A DNA stretch of 57,446 nt from Deltaproteobacteria bacterium. Lineage in GTDB: Bacteria; Myxococcota_A; UBA796; SXON01. The DNA lies in the NCBI GenBank assembly GCA_014191855.1, contig BJHF01000038.1:1-57446 (forward strand), in the 5' to 3' direction. Under the pieces are notes generated by a model, which saw only the letters and a list, made by a program, of their open reading frames with translations, did no database searches and was not told the DNA's origin. The first letter of the stretch is position 1. Every line of letters starts with the position of its first letter. The translations under genes and the position numbers were made by a program. Shown in pieces: positions 8,532 to 17,425 of this stretch.

Positions 8532-8581
8532 GCGAAGCGGGCGGCCCGGTTCCGTTGTCGAGCCCCCTCGCCCCGCTTCGC
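8532..8581 (+). repeat. Stem-loop, family-2 intergenic element (copy 1)
   Basis: Perfect 10-base arms GCGAAGCGGG and CCCGCTTCGC enclose a 30-base loop that starts CGGCCCGGTTCCGTTGTCG. It begins six bases after the hslR stop and may terminate transcription, although no T-run follows. Almost the same loop sequence occurs at 41322-41340 inside a stem of different sequence. The rest of the 115-base gap holds only the FHA ribosome site. Confidence 0.55.
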
Positions 8582-8640
8582 GCGCCCGCCGTGAACGCCC
8601 GCCTTCGATCCCGGTTACCCTGCCCGCATACGGAGGCGTC

Positions 8641-9351
8641 ATGGCACGGTTTCTCGTCGAGGAAGAGGGTCGCCCCACCCGCAGCTACCGCCTGCAAACC
8701 GATGCCGTGATGATCGGCCGGGTCGACACTGCGGATCTCGTCCTTCCCGACACGGGTGTGAGCCGCAAGCACGCGCTGGTGGAGCGGGGAAACGCCGGGT
8801 GGAGCATCGCCGACAACGAGAGCGCCAACGGGCTTAGCGTGAACGGCGTCGCCACCGCGCAACAGGGGCTCAACCACGGCGATGTCGTCACCATCGGCAA
8901 GTTCACCCTGACTTTTCAGACCGACGACGAGTCGGAGCTGCCCGAGTACACCGACCCGAACCTCGATGGCGGCGGCGACGACATGACGAGCCCCGGCGTG
9001 CCGATCGGCGACCTGGCCACGCTCCGGCCCAGCGACATTCCTCAGGTCGTCTCGGGCACGATGACGCCCGAGCCTTCGCCTGGCTTCGCAGCCGCGCACT
9101 TCGTAGCGGCCGACGGGGAGCGGTACGAGCTGGGGGCGGGCCTCCGCTTCGGCGCGGACCTCCCCGTTTCGGGCGTGCTGCCCTTCGTGAGCCCCGGCGA
9201 GGTCGTCCCCGAAGGCGACGGAGCGACGGCCAAGCGCGGGAGCTTCCTGATCCCGCTGTACGTGAACGGCACCTCGGTGAACAGCCAGCGCTTGAAAGAC
9301 GGCGACGAAGTTCGCGTAGGCGGGAGCCGGTTCACCTACCACGGGGGGTAG
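8641..9351 (+). CDS. FHA-domain protein
   Basis: 236 residues. The first 95 form an FHA (phosphothreonine-binding) domain: MIGRVDTADLVLPD, GVSRKHALVE, then NESANGLSVNG, which are the family's GR, SRxH and NG signatures. A linker rich in Asp, Pro and Ser leads to a second module that ends PLYVNGTSVNSQRLKDGDEVRVG and may be a degenerate second FHA fold. FHA proteins read phosphothreonines made by Ser/Thr kinases; one such kinase is encoded at 23.7 kb, but any link is inference. GGAGG lies four bases before the ATG, which settles the start. It seems to be transcribed alone. Confidence 0.88.
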   Translation: MARFLVEEEGRPTRSYRLQTDAVMIGRVDTADLVLPDTGVSRKHALVERGNAGWSIADNESANGLSVNGVATAQQGLNHGDVVTIGKFTLTFQTDDESELPEYTDPNLDGGGDDMTSPGVPIGDLATLRPSDIPQVVSGTMTPEPSPGFAAAHFVAADGERYELGAGLRFGADLPVSGVLPFVSPGEVVPEGDGATAKRGSFLIPLYVNGTSVNSQRLKDGDEVRVGGSRFTYHGG

Positions 9352-9366
9352 GGGCGTCGGCAGCGG

Positions 9367-9394
9367 TTGACAAGACTATGCGAGCGCGCATAAT
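9367..9394 (+). promoter_or_regulatory. Consensus promoter with overlapping palindrome
   Basis: TTGACA (9367-9372), 16 bases, CATAAT (9389-9394). Inside the spacer and running into the -10 is TATGCG-AGCG-CGCATA (9377-9392), a perfect inverted repeat that could be an operator. GCATAAT occurs again at 9403-9409. GGAG at 9412-9415 serves the GTG start. This gene therefore has a normal leader, unlike the TAnnnn leaderless genes around it. Confidence 0.65.
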
Positions 9395-9420
9395 GCTTCC
9401 CTGCATAATCTGGAGCGCCC

Positions 9421-10833
9421 GTGCACTTCCTGAACCGCGAGCGCGAGTCCGAGCGGCTTGATGCGCTCATCGCCCGCGGCGGCGGCTTCGCGGCGGTGTT
9501 CGGCCGCCGCCGCGTCGGAAAGACGCGACTCTTGGTGGAGTGGGTGCGCCGGCACGGCGGCGTGTACACCGTCGCCGATCAGTCCGCGGCGCATGTACAG
9601 CGGCGGTACTTCGCGGACGCGCTCGCCGCGCGACTGCCCGGCTTCGCCGACGTAGATTATCGAGATTGGCGGAGCCTCTTCAGTCGCCTGTCGCGGGAGG
9701 CCGCCGCCCTGGGCTGGCGGGGACCCTTGGTGTTGGACGAGCTCCCGTACCTCGTGACTGTGTCCCCCGATCTACCCGCAATCCTGCAGCGCTGGATCGA
9801 CCACGAAGCAGGCGCGCTCGTCGTTGTCGTCGCCGGCTCCAGCCAAACGATGATGCAGGGGCTCGTGCTGGACGGCGCTGCGCCGCTGTACGGTCGCGCA
9901 CAGGAGATCCTCGAGATCAAGCCGCTGAACCCGCGGTTCATCCCTGCAGCGTTGGGGGCGGCGCCCGGGGCGGGCGCAGTGGCCGCCTACACCGCGTGGG
10001 GCGGCGTGCCCCGCTACTGGGAGCTAGCGGTCGAGGCGGGCTCCAGCGTGGAGCGCCAGATCGACCGACTCGTGCTCGATCCGCTCGGCCCGCTACACGG
10101 CGAGCCCGACCGCCTGATCGCCGAGGAACTACCGCCCGCAACCGAGGTGCGCGCGATCCTCGACGCGATCGGCGGGGGCGCGCACCGCCTCTCCGAGATC
10201 GGCGCCCGTATCGGACGCCCAGCCACCTCCCTCGCGCGGCCGCTCCAACGCCTCCAGGGGATGGGACTGGTGCGGCGGGAGGTGCCATTTGGTGAAGACG
10301 AGCGGGCCACAAAACGGAGCTTGTACCGAATCTCCGACCCGTTCACCGCCCTCTGGTTTCGCGTGGTCGCCCCGCATCGGGCACTGCTCGCCACCACCTC
10401 TCCCGAGGGCCGGCGCGACCTTTTGCGGCGCTATTGGCCGCAGCTCCTCGGCAACGCCTGGGAGGACTTGTGCCGGTTGCTCCTACCCGGGCTGGACGCC
10501 GCCTCGCCGCTCGGCGTGCTCGGGCCCTGGGGCCCCTCCTCCCGCTGGTGGCACGGCAACCAGCCCGAGTGGGATGTCGTTTCGTTGTCGCTCGACGGCA
10601 AACGCCTCCTGCTGGGCGAGGCAAAAGTGCACGTCGCCTCGGTCCAAGCCGCCCTGCGCTCCCTCGCGGAGCGCCCCGCGCCGGACGTCACCGGCCTTCG
10701 CAGCGGCGTGAAGGCGATTCGTGCGCTCTTCATCGCCGACCTGGACAACGCGGCGTCGCACGAAGGAAATGACATGATCGTCGTGACCGCCGCCGACCTC
10801 CTCTTCAGCGCACCTCCACGTCCCCCCGCTTGA
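9421..10833 (+). CDS. Archaeal-type AAA ATPase with DUF234-like C-terminus
   Basis: 470 residues starting at GTG. Walker A is GRRRVGKT (28-36), Walker B is LVLDE (103-107), and GSSQTMM near 140 fits sensor 1. After a winged-helix linker (LSEIGARIGRPATSLARPLQRLQGMGLVRRE) comes a C-terminal region with YRISDPFTALWFRV and, near 400, EWDVVSLSLDGKRLLLGEAK, the nuclease-like E-x-K pattern of DUF234. Such ATPases are widespread in archaea and scattered in bacteria; their job is unclear, with mobile-element or stress roles proposed. Scattered distribution plus its own regulated-looking promoter suggests horizontal gain (inference). The 3' end overlaps the convergent zinc-ribbon gene by 29 bases. Confidence 0.85.
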   Translation: MHFLNRERESERLDALIARGGGFAAVFGRRRVGKTRLLVEWVRRHGGVYTVADQSAAHVQRRYFADALAARLPGFADVDYRDWRSLFSRLSREAAALGWRGPLVLDELPYLVTVSPDLPAILQRWIDHEAGALVVVVAGSSQTMMQGLVLDGAAPLYGRAQEILEIKPLNPRFIPAALGAAPGAGAVAAYTAWGGVPRYWELAVEAGSSVERQIDRLVLDPLGPLHGEPDRLIAEELPPATEVRAILDAIGGGAHRLSEIGARIGRPATSLARPLQRLQGMGLVRREVPFGEDERATKRSLYRISDPFTALWFRVVAPHRALLATTSPEGRRDLLRRYWPQLLGNAWEDLCRLLLPGLDAASPLGVLGPWGPSSRWWHGNQPEWDVVSLSLDGKRLLLGEAKVHVASVQAALRSLAERPAPDVTGLRSGVKAIRALFIADLDNAASHEGNDMIVVTAADLLFSAPPRPPA

Positions 10834-11965
10834 TCACCACGTCGCCGACGTAGGGCTCGGACACCGACACCTTGTCCCCCACCGACCACGTTTTCCACTC
10901 CTCGATCGTCGCCGGGTGGATGTCGCGGCTCGCAGCCCCGTTCCGGCCCGTCCACCCGAACGTCACGGTGTAGGTTCCCGTGCGCAACGCGCGACCGAGC
11001 GGGCCCAGCGCGGGCTCGGGCCACGTCACGTTCGCATCGGCACCCTCGGCCACCACCGTGTCCACGGTCGCCCACGTTTGCGTCGAGTAATGGCATTGGC
11101 TTTTGTTGATCGGGCGCGAGCAGTGGCGCGGCACGTCGCGGCAGTCCTCGCCGTCGGGAACCTCAACCGTTCGCGTACACGTGTCGGGCACGTCCCGGGT
11201 GCAGGTCTTCGTCGTGCAGGTTGCGAACCCGTTGCCGTTGTCCACGCAGTCCTCCCCACAGCTGTAGGACTCGGTCCTGGAGCAACTGTACGACTCGGTG
11301 GACGACCGATATCGCGGCGTACACACGCGATCGGAGCCGCAGATGTAGTCCTCGTCCGCGAAGTGCGCCATCGCACAGCTCCCGGGCACCATCGCCCAGC
11401 CGGCACGCTCGCCCACCCCGCCCACCGGGGGCACCTCCGCCGTCGCGACAACCGTGTCCTCCCACCCGAGGCTGTCCGTCGGCGTCCACTGCTGCACCGC
11501 CACGGAGTGTTGCCAGTGAACGCCGGTTACTGCCGCTTCCACCGGCCGCGCACCCCACCACATCCAACCGAAGCAGAGCGCGCCGAGCAGCGCCAGGCCC
11601 CCGAGGATCACCACGATGGAAACGCCCGCCACGGCCGCCTTGGGCACCGCTGGAGGGGGCGCTGGCTTGGGCGTCCCCTTCGCCGCGCCGCAGTTGGCGC
11701 ATGCAGTCGCATCGCCCCGGTTGCCAGAGCTACAACACTCGCAGAACCAGTCTTTCCCCGCGTTGGCCAGAGAGAGCAGCTCGCTGTCCGTAACGGTCGC
11801 CGCGACGTTGTTGCCGTCCGCCCCCTTGGCGTCGAGCCCGTCCATCTTCATCTCGCCCGACTCGCGCGCCGCGCCGCAATTCGGGCACTGCTTCTCCCGG
11901 CCGAGGATGCCTTTGGAGTCACACTCTTTGCAGTTCCAGGTGAGCTCGACGATGCGCTGGGCCAT
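10805..11965 (-). CDS. Double zinc-ribbon, single-pass membrane protein
   Basis: 386 residues. Two zinc ribbons come first: C12/C15 with C27/C30, and C75/C78 with C89/C92. A Pro/Ala linker and one membrane helix (about 111-137) follow, then an outer region of about 250 residues. That region contains a Cys-rich stretch (DRVCTPRYRS, YSCSRTESYSCGEDC, TKTCTRDVPDTC) likely to form disulfides. The ribbons should face the cytoplasm and the Cys-rich part the periplasm. I do not recognise the family. The ATG lies seven bases after TACATT and probably has no leader. It is convergent with the ATPase gene and precedes the cytochrome operon only by strand, with no shared promoter evident. Confidence 0.72.
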   Translation of the reverse strand: MAQRIVELTWNCKECDSKGILGREKQCPNCGAARESGEMKMDGLDAKGADGNNVAATVTDSELLSLANAGKDWFCECCSSGNRGDATACANCGAAKGTPKPAPPPAVPKAAVAGVSIVVILGGLALLGALCFGWMWWGARPVEAAVTGVHWQHSVAVQQWTPTDSLGWEDTVVATAEVPPVGGVGERAGWAMVPGSCAMAHFADEDYICGSDRVCTPRYRSSTESYSCSRTESYSCGEDCVDNGNGFATCTTKTCTRDVPDTCTRTVEVPDGEDCRDVPRHCSRPINKSQCHYSTQTWATVDTVVAEGADANVTWPEPALGPLGRALRTGTYTVTFGWTGRNGAASRDIHPATIEEWKTWSVGDKVSVSEPYVGDVVIKRGDVEVR

Positions 11966-11972
11966 GTCGCCG

Positions 11973-11978
11973 AATGTA
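11973..11978 (-). promoter_or_regulatory. Putative leaderless -10 of the zinc-ribbon gene
   Basis: TACATT with seven bases to the ATG, preceded by GAGA (GATA-type extended element). It lies just downstream of the opposite-end cytochrome c gene on the same strand. Confidence 0.4.
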
Positions 11979-11980
11979 TC

Positions 11981-12574
11981 TCACTCCGACGGACACCCCG
12001 CCCCACCGCTGACCCACGTCGAAAACGCCGCCACGAACGCATCGTGGCTCAGCGGCGGCGTGGTTCGCCCGGCACCCGGGGACCATCCCCAGAGCACGAG
12101 CGGATCTTCGCTCACGTGGTGGAGCAGCGTAGGTAGGTCGCGACCACCAGTGGTGGCGACGTCCTTGAGCTGCGCGCAGAGCTGCGCCGGCGAGCGCCCC
12201 TCAAACGCCTGGTTCGCGGGGGGCATGCGCCATTCCGGGTTTGCGGGCGGCAGGTGCGGCGCGTCGATGCCCGTGGGGCGGTGGCAGGTGTTGCAGGCGA
12301 GGCCGACGGAGCCGCTGAACCGCGTGATCCCCATCTGGTGCGGCGTGCTCGCGTCGCGCTGCAGCGGCGCATCCCCCACCGGGTGGCAGTTCAAACACCG
12401 CGGCGAGTGCAGCACCTTGTACACGTCGGCGAACGCCGCGATCGACTCCGGCGTTGGCGGTGGCGGCGGAGGCGGCTCGGGTGCCACGACCGGGGCCGGC
12501 GGCGGCTTGGCCGGCCGGGCCGCGAGCGCGCTGCCGCTGACCAACATCAACAGGACAACGAGCCTATTTTGCAC
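11981..12574 (-). CDS. Periplasmic diheme cytochrome c, IorAB partner
   Basis: 197 residues with a signal peptide ([17 protein letters not shown]) and a long Pro-rich linker. Two heme-c sites are visible, C60-LN-C63-H64 and C94-NT-C97-H98. The protein probably takes electrons from the molybdenum hydroxylase encoded just upstream and passes them to the respiratory chain (inference from gene order; cytochrome subunits often accompany this enzyme family). The start is a GTG decided by AAGGAGG (12581-12587) six bases before it; it overlaps the end of the [2Fe-2S] gene by 11 bases. An ATG-initiated reading further upstream would be Arg-rich non-coding sequence. Confidence 0.82.
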   Translation of the reverse strand: MQNRLVVLLMLVSGSALAARPAKPPPAPVVAPEPPPPPPPTPESIAAFADVYKVLHSPRCLNCHPVGDAPLQRDASTPHQMGITRFSGSVGLACNTCHRPTGIDAPHLPPANPEWRMPPANQAFEGRSPAQLCAQLKDVATTGGRDLPTLLHHVSEDPLVLWGWSPGAGRTTPPLSHDAFVAAFSTWVSGGAGCPSE

Positions 12575-13046
12575 CGGAGGCCTCCTTGCGGCTCGCCGCC
12601 GCCGCGTGGATCGCCGCCCGGATGCGCGGGTAGGTGCCGCACCGGCACAAGTTGGCCGACATGGCCGCGTCGATGTCCGCGTCGCTCGGGTTGGGGACCG
12701 CATCCAAGAGCGCGCACGCGCTCATGATCTGGCCCGACTGGCAGTAGCCGCACTGGGGGACCCCATGGTCCACCCAGGCCTGCTGCACCACGTGGAGTCC
12801 GTCCGGCGTGGCCAGACCCTCGATCGTGCGAACCTCGCGCCCAACCACCTCTTCAACCGGGGTCACGCACGAGCGCACCGCGGCGCCATCGAGGTGAACG
12901 GTGCAGGCCCCACACATCGCCATGCCGCAGCCGAATTTGGTCCCCGTGAGGTTGAGCTCCTCGCGCAACACCCACAACAGCGGCGTTCCCGGCGCCACCT
13001 CAAAATCAACGGCGCGCCCGTTCACCGTGAACTGAACCTTGCTCAT
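12564..13046 (-). CDS. iorA: [2Fe-2S] subunit of an IorAB-type molybdenum hydroxylase
   Basis: 160 residues with the two-cluster layout of xanthine oxidase-family small subunits: plant-type ferredoxin cysteines in [20 protein letters not shown] and a later Cys, then the second cluster in [10 protein letters not shown] and [11 protein letters not shown]. It moves electrons from the molybdopterin subunit. The best named relative is isoquinoline 1-oxidoreductase alpha (IorA), but periplasmic aldehyde dehydrogenases share this layout, so the substrate is open. The ATG overlaps the stop of the large subunit (ATGA). No Tat signal is present; it may be exported with its Tat-bearing partner, as known for this group. 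Confidence 0.87.
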   Translation of the reverse strand: MSKVQFTVNGRAVDFEVAPGTPLLWVLREELNLTGTKFGCGMAMCGACTVHLDGAAVRSCVTPVEEVVGREVRTIEGLATPDGLHVVQQAWVDHGVPQCGYCQSGQIMSACALLDAVPNPSDADIDAAMSANLCRCGTYPRIRAAIHAAAASRKEASGAK

Positions 13047-15193
13047 GCGGTCTCCAGCGCGCCGAGGATGGGCAAACGGCGGATCCGTTTGCCGGTGGCT
13101 GCGAAAATTGCGGCGCAAACCGCCGGCGCAACCGGCGGAACGCCGACCTCGCCGATGCCGCCCGTGGGCGCGTCGGGGTTGTCGATGATGTGCACCTCCA
13201 CCTCCACGGAGCCCGACATTCGCAAAAGCGGGTAATCATGGAAGTTGGACTGTTGCACACGCCCGGCCTTCAAGGTGACCTTCTCCCCGAGCGACGACGA
13301 CAGGCCGAAGTGTACGCCGCCCATGATCTGGTCCCGCACCGTGGCCGGATTCACCACGGGGCCACAGTCCACCGCAGCGGTGACCCGGTGGAGCTTTGGT
13401 TTCCCGGCCTCCATCGAGAGCTCCACGACCTCGGCCACGATCGAGCCGAAGCTCTCGTGCAACGCCACGCCCTGGAAGTGCCCCGCCGGCGCCTTCCCCC
13501 AGCCGGCCGCCTCGACCGCACGGTTGAGCACCGCGAGGAATCGTGGTGCCTCGCCCAACATCTTGCGGCGGAACTCCACCGAGTCCACGCCGGCTTTGTG
13601 CGCCAGCTCCTCCACGATGCCCTCGATGAAGAAGGCGTTGTGGCTGTAGCCAACCGCCCTCCAGAACCCGATGGGAACCGGCGTTTCAACCGGCACATAG
13701 TCGGCGAGGTAGTTGGCGATCGTGTACGGGCAGCTATGCAGCAGCCCCTCCATCACAAAGCCCTGCACCGGCGCGAGGCGGTGCAGGAGCTTGGGGGTGT
13801 ACCGGTACAACACGTTGTCGCCCGCGAGCCGGATGTGGAGCGCCGAGATGCGGTTGTCCGCCGTAGCGCCCCGCATCCTGGCGATCATCGCGGGGCGGTA
13901 GAAGCCGTGCTGCAACCCCTCTTCCCGCGTAAGGACGAGCTGCACGGGCCCCTTGACGGCCATGGCGATGTGCAGCGCAAACTGCGCGTAGTCGATGTTG
14001 CCGCGCCGACCGAAGCCGCCCCCGAGCAGCGTCGTGTGCACCCGGATCTGGTCCTCGTGAAACCCCGTGATCTCCTTCGCGGCGTTCGTCACCAGCGTCT
14101 GTGCCTGCGTCGGCACCCAGATATCCACGCCATCCTGGGTGACATGCACCGTACAGTTGAGCGGCTCCATCGGGGAGTGGTCTACGAGCGGCACTTCGTA
14201 GGTGACGTCGATCTCCCGGGCGGCGGCGGCCACTTTTGCACTGCCGTCAGAGCGGCCCACGCTGGGCTGGCCCTTGTCGAGCGCCTCCACCATTGCGGCC
14301 GACATCGATTCGCTGCTCAGCGTTGCGTTCTTGCCCTCGTCCCACTGGGGGTCAAGCAGGACCAACGCCTGCTTCGCCGCCCACCATCGCGTGGCCACCA
14401 CCGCAACCCAGGTGTCGTAGTTGAGCACATGGGACACGCCAGGGACCGCCCGGGCCGCATCGGCCTCCATCGTACGCATCTTCCCGCCCAGCACCGGAGA
14501 CTGCACGATCGCGGCGTACATCATCCCCTCGCGGCGCACGTCCCCACCGAACTCGGCGGCGCCGGTCACCTTCGCGAGCGTGTCCACGCGCGGCGTGTCC
14601 TTGCCCACCAGCCGGTAGTTGGCCGCCGCCTTCACCACCACCTTGCGAGGCGCACGCAGCTTCGCCGCTTCCACCACCAGTTCGCCATACGCCGCGACGT
14701 GTTCGCCCGAGCGAACATCGCCTTTGTCGGTGCTACACGCGCTCGCGTCCACACCCCAGCGCGCCGCCGCCGCCCTCACCAGCATGTCACGAGCCCCCGC
14801 GCCGGCCTCGGCCATCGGGTACCGCCACGCGATGATGCTTTGGCTTCCGCCGGTCACCTGCATCGAGATCCCCATGCCCAAAGAACGCGCATACGCCTTC
14901 GCCGAAGGGGCGAATTCCACGTTCACGCGGTCGAGCCCCACATCCAGCTCCTCGGCCACCACCATCGCAAGCGCGGTGCTCACGCCTTGCCCCATTTCGG
15001 AGGAGGGGATCACCACGGTGATCCGGCTGTCTTCCCCGATGCGCACGAACGCGTTCACCGTAGTGGGCGCCGGGGGCGGAGCGCAACACCCCGCCACGGG
15101 CTCCGCCGCATGGCTCAAAGGTACCTTCACCGCGACGATCAAGGCCGCGACCCCCGCCAGAAGCGAGCGCCGCGAAACGTTCTGGAGGGCCAT
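13043..15193 (-). CDS. iorB: Tat-exported molybdopterin subunit, IorB/xanthine dehydrogenase family
   Basis: 716 residues. The N-terminus has a twin-arginine signal ([23 protein letters not shown]). Family landmarks include [27 protein letters not shown] and the C-terminal [14 protein letters not shown], whose Glu682 is the expected catalytic base. The enzyme hydroxylates an N-heterocycle or oxidises an aldehyde in the periplasm, using molybdopterin cytosine dinucleotide. It is first in a three-gene operon with the [2Fe-2S] subunit and the diheme cytochrome. The ATG lies six bases after TAGACT, a leaderless arrangement. No maturation gene (XdhC-like) is seen nearby. Confidence 0.9.
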   Translation of the reverse strand: MALQNVSRRSLLAGVAALIVAVKVPLSHAAEPVAGCCAPPPAPTTVNAFVRIGEDSRITVVIPSSEMGQGVSTALAMVVAEELDVGLDRVNVEFAPSAKAYARSLGMGISMQVTGGSQSIIAWRYPMAEAGAGARDMLVRAAAARWGVDASACSTDKGDVRSGEHVAAYGELVVEAAKLRAPRKVVVKAAANYRLVGKDTPRVDTLAKVTGAAEFGGDVRREGMMYAAIVQSPVLGGKMRTMEADAARAVPGVSHVLNYDTWVAVVATRWWAAKQALVLLDPQWDEGKNATLSSESMSAAMVEALDKGQPSVGRSDGSAKVAAAAREIDVTYEVPLVDHSPMEPLNCTVHVTQDGVDIWVPTQAQTLVTNAAKEITGFHEDQIRVHTTLLGGGFGRRGNIDYAQFALHIAMAVKGPVQLVLTREEGLQHGFYRPAMIARMRGATADNRISALHIRLAGDNVLYRYTPKLLHRLAPVQGFVMEGLLHSCPYTIANYLADYVPVETPVPIGFWRAVGYSHNAFFIEGIVEELAHKAGVDSVEFRRKMLGEAPRFLAVLNRAVEAAGWGKAPAGHFQGVALHESFGSIVAEVVELSMEAGKPKLHRVTAAVDCGPVVNPATVRDQIMGGVHFGLSSSLGEKVTLKAGRVQQSNFHDYPLLRMSGSVEVEVHIIDNPDAPTGGIGEVGVPPVAPAVCAAIFAATGKRIRRLPILGALETA

Positions 15194-15199
15194 GGTGGG

Positions 15200-15205
15200 A
15201 GTCTA
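15200..15205 (-). promoter_or_regulatory. Putative leaderless -10 of the iorB operon
   Basis: TAGACT with six bases (CCCACC) to the iorB ATG, preceded by GCA. The remaining 100 bases up to the divergent gene at 15306 show no other clear signal apart from GGATAAGCG just before that gene. Confidence 0.5.
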
Positions 15206-15305
15206 TGCTGGAGGGGGGAATTGTGCAGGCGGGCAGGGGGGATGCGCGTGACCTGTTTCGTTCGAGGCCAGGTGCCCCTGCAGTCGCGAGTGGATAAGCG
15301 AAAGC

Positions 15306-16886
15306 ATGGCGCGGCGCTGCGGCAACAACCTGCATGGACACGAAATTCCGCTCTTTCGCGGACACTGGGATCGCGATGAAGAGGCACTCTGCGACCTGAC
15401 CGCTGCCGTGTGGTCAAGACTGTCCGCACACGCGCGCTCGGCGCTCTTAGACGCTGTCTGCCAGCGAAGCGGCACGTCGTCGCCGCCGACAGGCGCACCA
15501 TTCGGGCTGCGCAGGGAAAGCGAGTTCCGCGTGCCCGGCGAGTCCAACGATCGACGCCTTGATTTCCTGATCGAAGTCGAGGAATGGGGCGTGATCGGCA
15601 TCGAGGCGAAGCGCAGCCAAGCAGAGTGGTTCAAAAGCGGGCCCGCGAAGTTCCCCATGTATGTCGCTGCAATTGCCCGCCAAATGAGCGCTCGTTCGGG
15701 CGGAACCGGAACAATGCTGTGCCTGACGCCGGAGCCGGTGAGCGGCAGGGATCTGGTTCCCGCAGATGGGGTCGCCGTCGGTGGGCTGACCTGGAGCCAG
15801 CTATCCGCAGCGACGGAGGGTATCCGAGGGACCGAAACCGACGAGTTCCTCTTGGCTGAGCTCCGCGACACGCTCCGCGATGCAGGCCTGCTCACGCGAC
15901 TTCAGGAGATCGACATGGATCATGTGCGCCAGTTTGAGTCCGCGCGGCAGACGGTGGCGTCGGTCGCCGCCGCCGTCGACGCCTTCCTCGACGTGCTGGC
16001 GCGAGAGGCCGGACTCGGCTTGGTGGACGACGGCAGCTACACCATGTCCGAGGCGCTTGAAGGCGAGCACGGGCTGGAGGACCCATACCTCTCGAATCCC
16101 TACGTCTGTTTCGCGCCCCGATGCGCCGCAGCGCTCCGCGAAGGCGCTGGCGTGGCAGTTGTGATCAATCTGGTGGCAGGCGAAATCCTCCTGCTGGCCG
16201 GTTTCACGCTGGTAGAGGCCTCGCGGCCTGCCTCTCACGACGCAACGCGTTGGTTGCGACTGCCGCTCGCCGAGGGAGTCACGCCGTTCGTCTGGCAAGC
16301 TGGCCGAGTGACGAAGTTCAGCATGGACACGGATGGTGTCACGGCGATGGATGATTTTCCTTTCCGGGGCACTGACGATGATCCGGAATGGCGGGGCCTG
16401 TGCCTGACGTTGCCGCTCGCCGGGGAGTCGAGGGCCTTCGGAGCCGCCGGCCACGAGGCTGTTCGCCGCGGCCTCGCAGAGCTATCCAAGACGGCCATCC
16501 AAGTGCTTCGGCCGGCTATCCCCGACCTCCCCGCGCCGGGGCTCGATCGCATCTTGGCGGTGGCGTGTAACTGGGGGCTTGAGGAAATGCCGAAGACGGC
16601 AGCCGAGGTTGAGCGGGAGGATCCGTGGGGATGGACCCCAGAACGCCTGGCCGATCTGTTCCTCAAGCGCTGCACCGATCGAGGGGGCACATGGCGTGGT
16701 CCCAAACTCACGCGCGGGCGCTGGCCGGCCGACTTGATCGGCGGAGTCCTATACCGCGGAGTGGAAGGTTCCATGTGCTGCGGCGCGAAGATCACCGCTG
16801 CGCTCGCGCCGCAACGCAAGGCATCGTGCCCGCTGTGTGGAACGGCCTATTGGAACAGGGATATCGTGGCCGCGCAAACGGCGTAG
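15306..16886 (+). CDS. PD-(D/E)XK nuclease-like protein with C-terminal zinc finger
   Basis: 526 residues, family not recognised. Residues 71-102 carry a restriction-endonuclease-like core: Glu71/Glu73, then Asp86 in RRLDFLIE, and E100-A-K102 in GVIGIEAKRS, with the usual strand-turn-strand spacing. The C-terminus (about 494-518) has CCGAKI and CPLCGTAYW, a probable zinc ribbon. The middle (about 200-480) is unassigned. A role in defence or DNA processing is possible but rests on the fold only. The ATG follows GGATAAGCG by five bases and lacks a Shine-Dalgarno site. Its neighbour is an HNH relic, so this may be a small accessory island. Confidence 0.65.
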   Translation: MARRCGNNLHGHEIPLFRGHWDRDEEALCDLTAAVWSRLSAHARSALLDAVCQRSGTSSPPTGAPFGLRRESEFRVPGESNDRRLDFLIEVEEWGVIGIEAKRSQAEWFKSGPAKFPMYVAAIARQMSARSGGTGTMLCLTPEPVSGRDLVPADGVAVGGLTWSQLSAATEGIRGTETDEFLLAELRDTLRDAGLLTRLQEIDMDHVRQFESARQTVASVAAAVDAFLDVLAREAGLGLVDDGSYTMSEALEGEHGLEDPYLSNPYVCFAPRCAAALREGAGVAVVINLVAGEILLLAGFTLVEASRPASHDATRWLRLPLAEGVTPFVWQAGRVTKFSMDTDGVTAMDDFPFRGTDDDPEWRGLCLTLPLAGESRAFGAAGHEAVRRGLAELSKTAIQVLRPAIPDLPAPGLDRILAVACNWGLEEMPKTAAEVEREDPWGWTPERLADLFLKRCTDRGGTWRGPKLTRGRWPADLIGGVLYRGVEGSMCCGAKITAALAPQRKASCPLCGTAYWNRDIVAAQTA

Positions 16887-16975
16887 CGCGCCGCCGTGGC
16901 GACGCCTTCCGCCGGCGCTCTGCATGCCCGCGTGTCGGCGCCTGCCACACGTTCCCGTTCCAACGGTGCGGCAAT

Positions 16976-17359
16976 TCACCCGCTCACGGCCGCGAGCGGT
17001 GGTCCGCACTGCGAGTCACCGTTCCGATGCGTGACCGTCAGCCGCCCGTGGTCACCGCGCTCAAGTGCGAGTCCACCGGCGTGAACCGCGCGGTGATGCC
17101 CCGAACAGAGCACAACAAGATTTCGCGGCTCGTTTCCGCCACCATGCGTGCGCGCGAGGAGGTGATGAATGTCCAGCCACAGCAGGCTGCAACACCCAGG
17201 GACTTCGCAGCGCCAACCCGCGCGATGCAGCAGCTTCTTCCGGAGCACCGGAGCGATCACGCGGCTGGAGTGGCCCTGGGTGGGGCCCGGGCGCATATCG
17301 ACCACTTCCGCATCGCAGGCCGCCTCGGCCACGACGGTGTCGGATACCGCGTCGACCAC
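16976..17359 (-). pseudogene. Relic of an HNH endonuclease (C-terminal domain only)
   Basis: On the minus strand one frame encodes CDAEVVDMRPGPTQGHSSR, then RAGWRCEVPGC, LDIHHLLARTHGGG, EPRNLVVLCSGHHRAVHAG and a stop. This is the HNH nuclease domain (His-His, Asn, His) with its Cys-x4-Cys zinc site, of the type that normally ends a longer DUF222-like protein. The required N-terminal half is absent: upstream the frame runs antisense into the GNAT gene. About 130 codons remain. It could still be translated from an internal Met (MRPGPTQGH), but truncation is the simpler reading. Confidence 0.7.
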
Positions 17360-17413
17360 CCCACGTGGGGCGGGTTCCGTCCCGCGCAACCTCCCGGCCC
17401 CCCACCCAACCGA

Positions 17414-17419
17414 TACACT
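17414..17419 (+). promoter_or_regulatory. Putative leaderless -10 of the GNAT gene
   Basis: CGATACACT with exactly six C residues to the ATG (17426). No Shine-Dalgarno site is present. The 16887-17413 stretch before it holds only the HNH relic on the other strand. Confidence 0.5.
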
Positions 17420-17425
17420 CCCCCC

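Noticed and set aside
12574..12703. Upstream extension of the diheme cytochrome to 240 residues
   Set aside because: The added N-terminus is Arg/Thr-rich antisense-like sequence inside the [2Fe-2S] gene; the AAGGAGG site and signal peptide support the GTG start.
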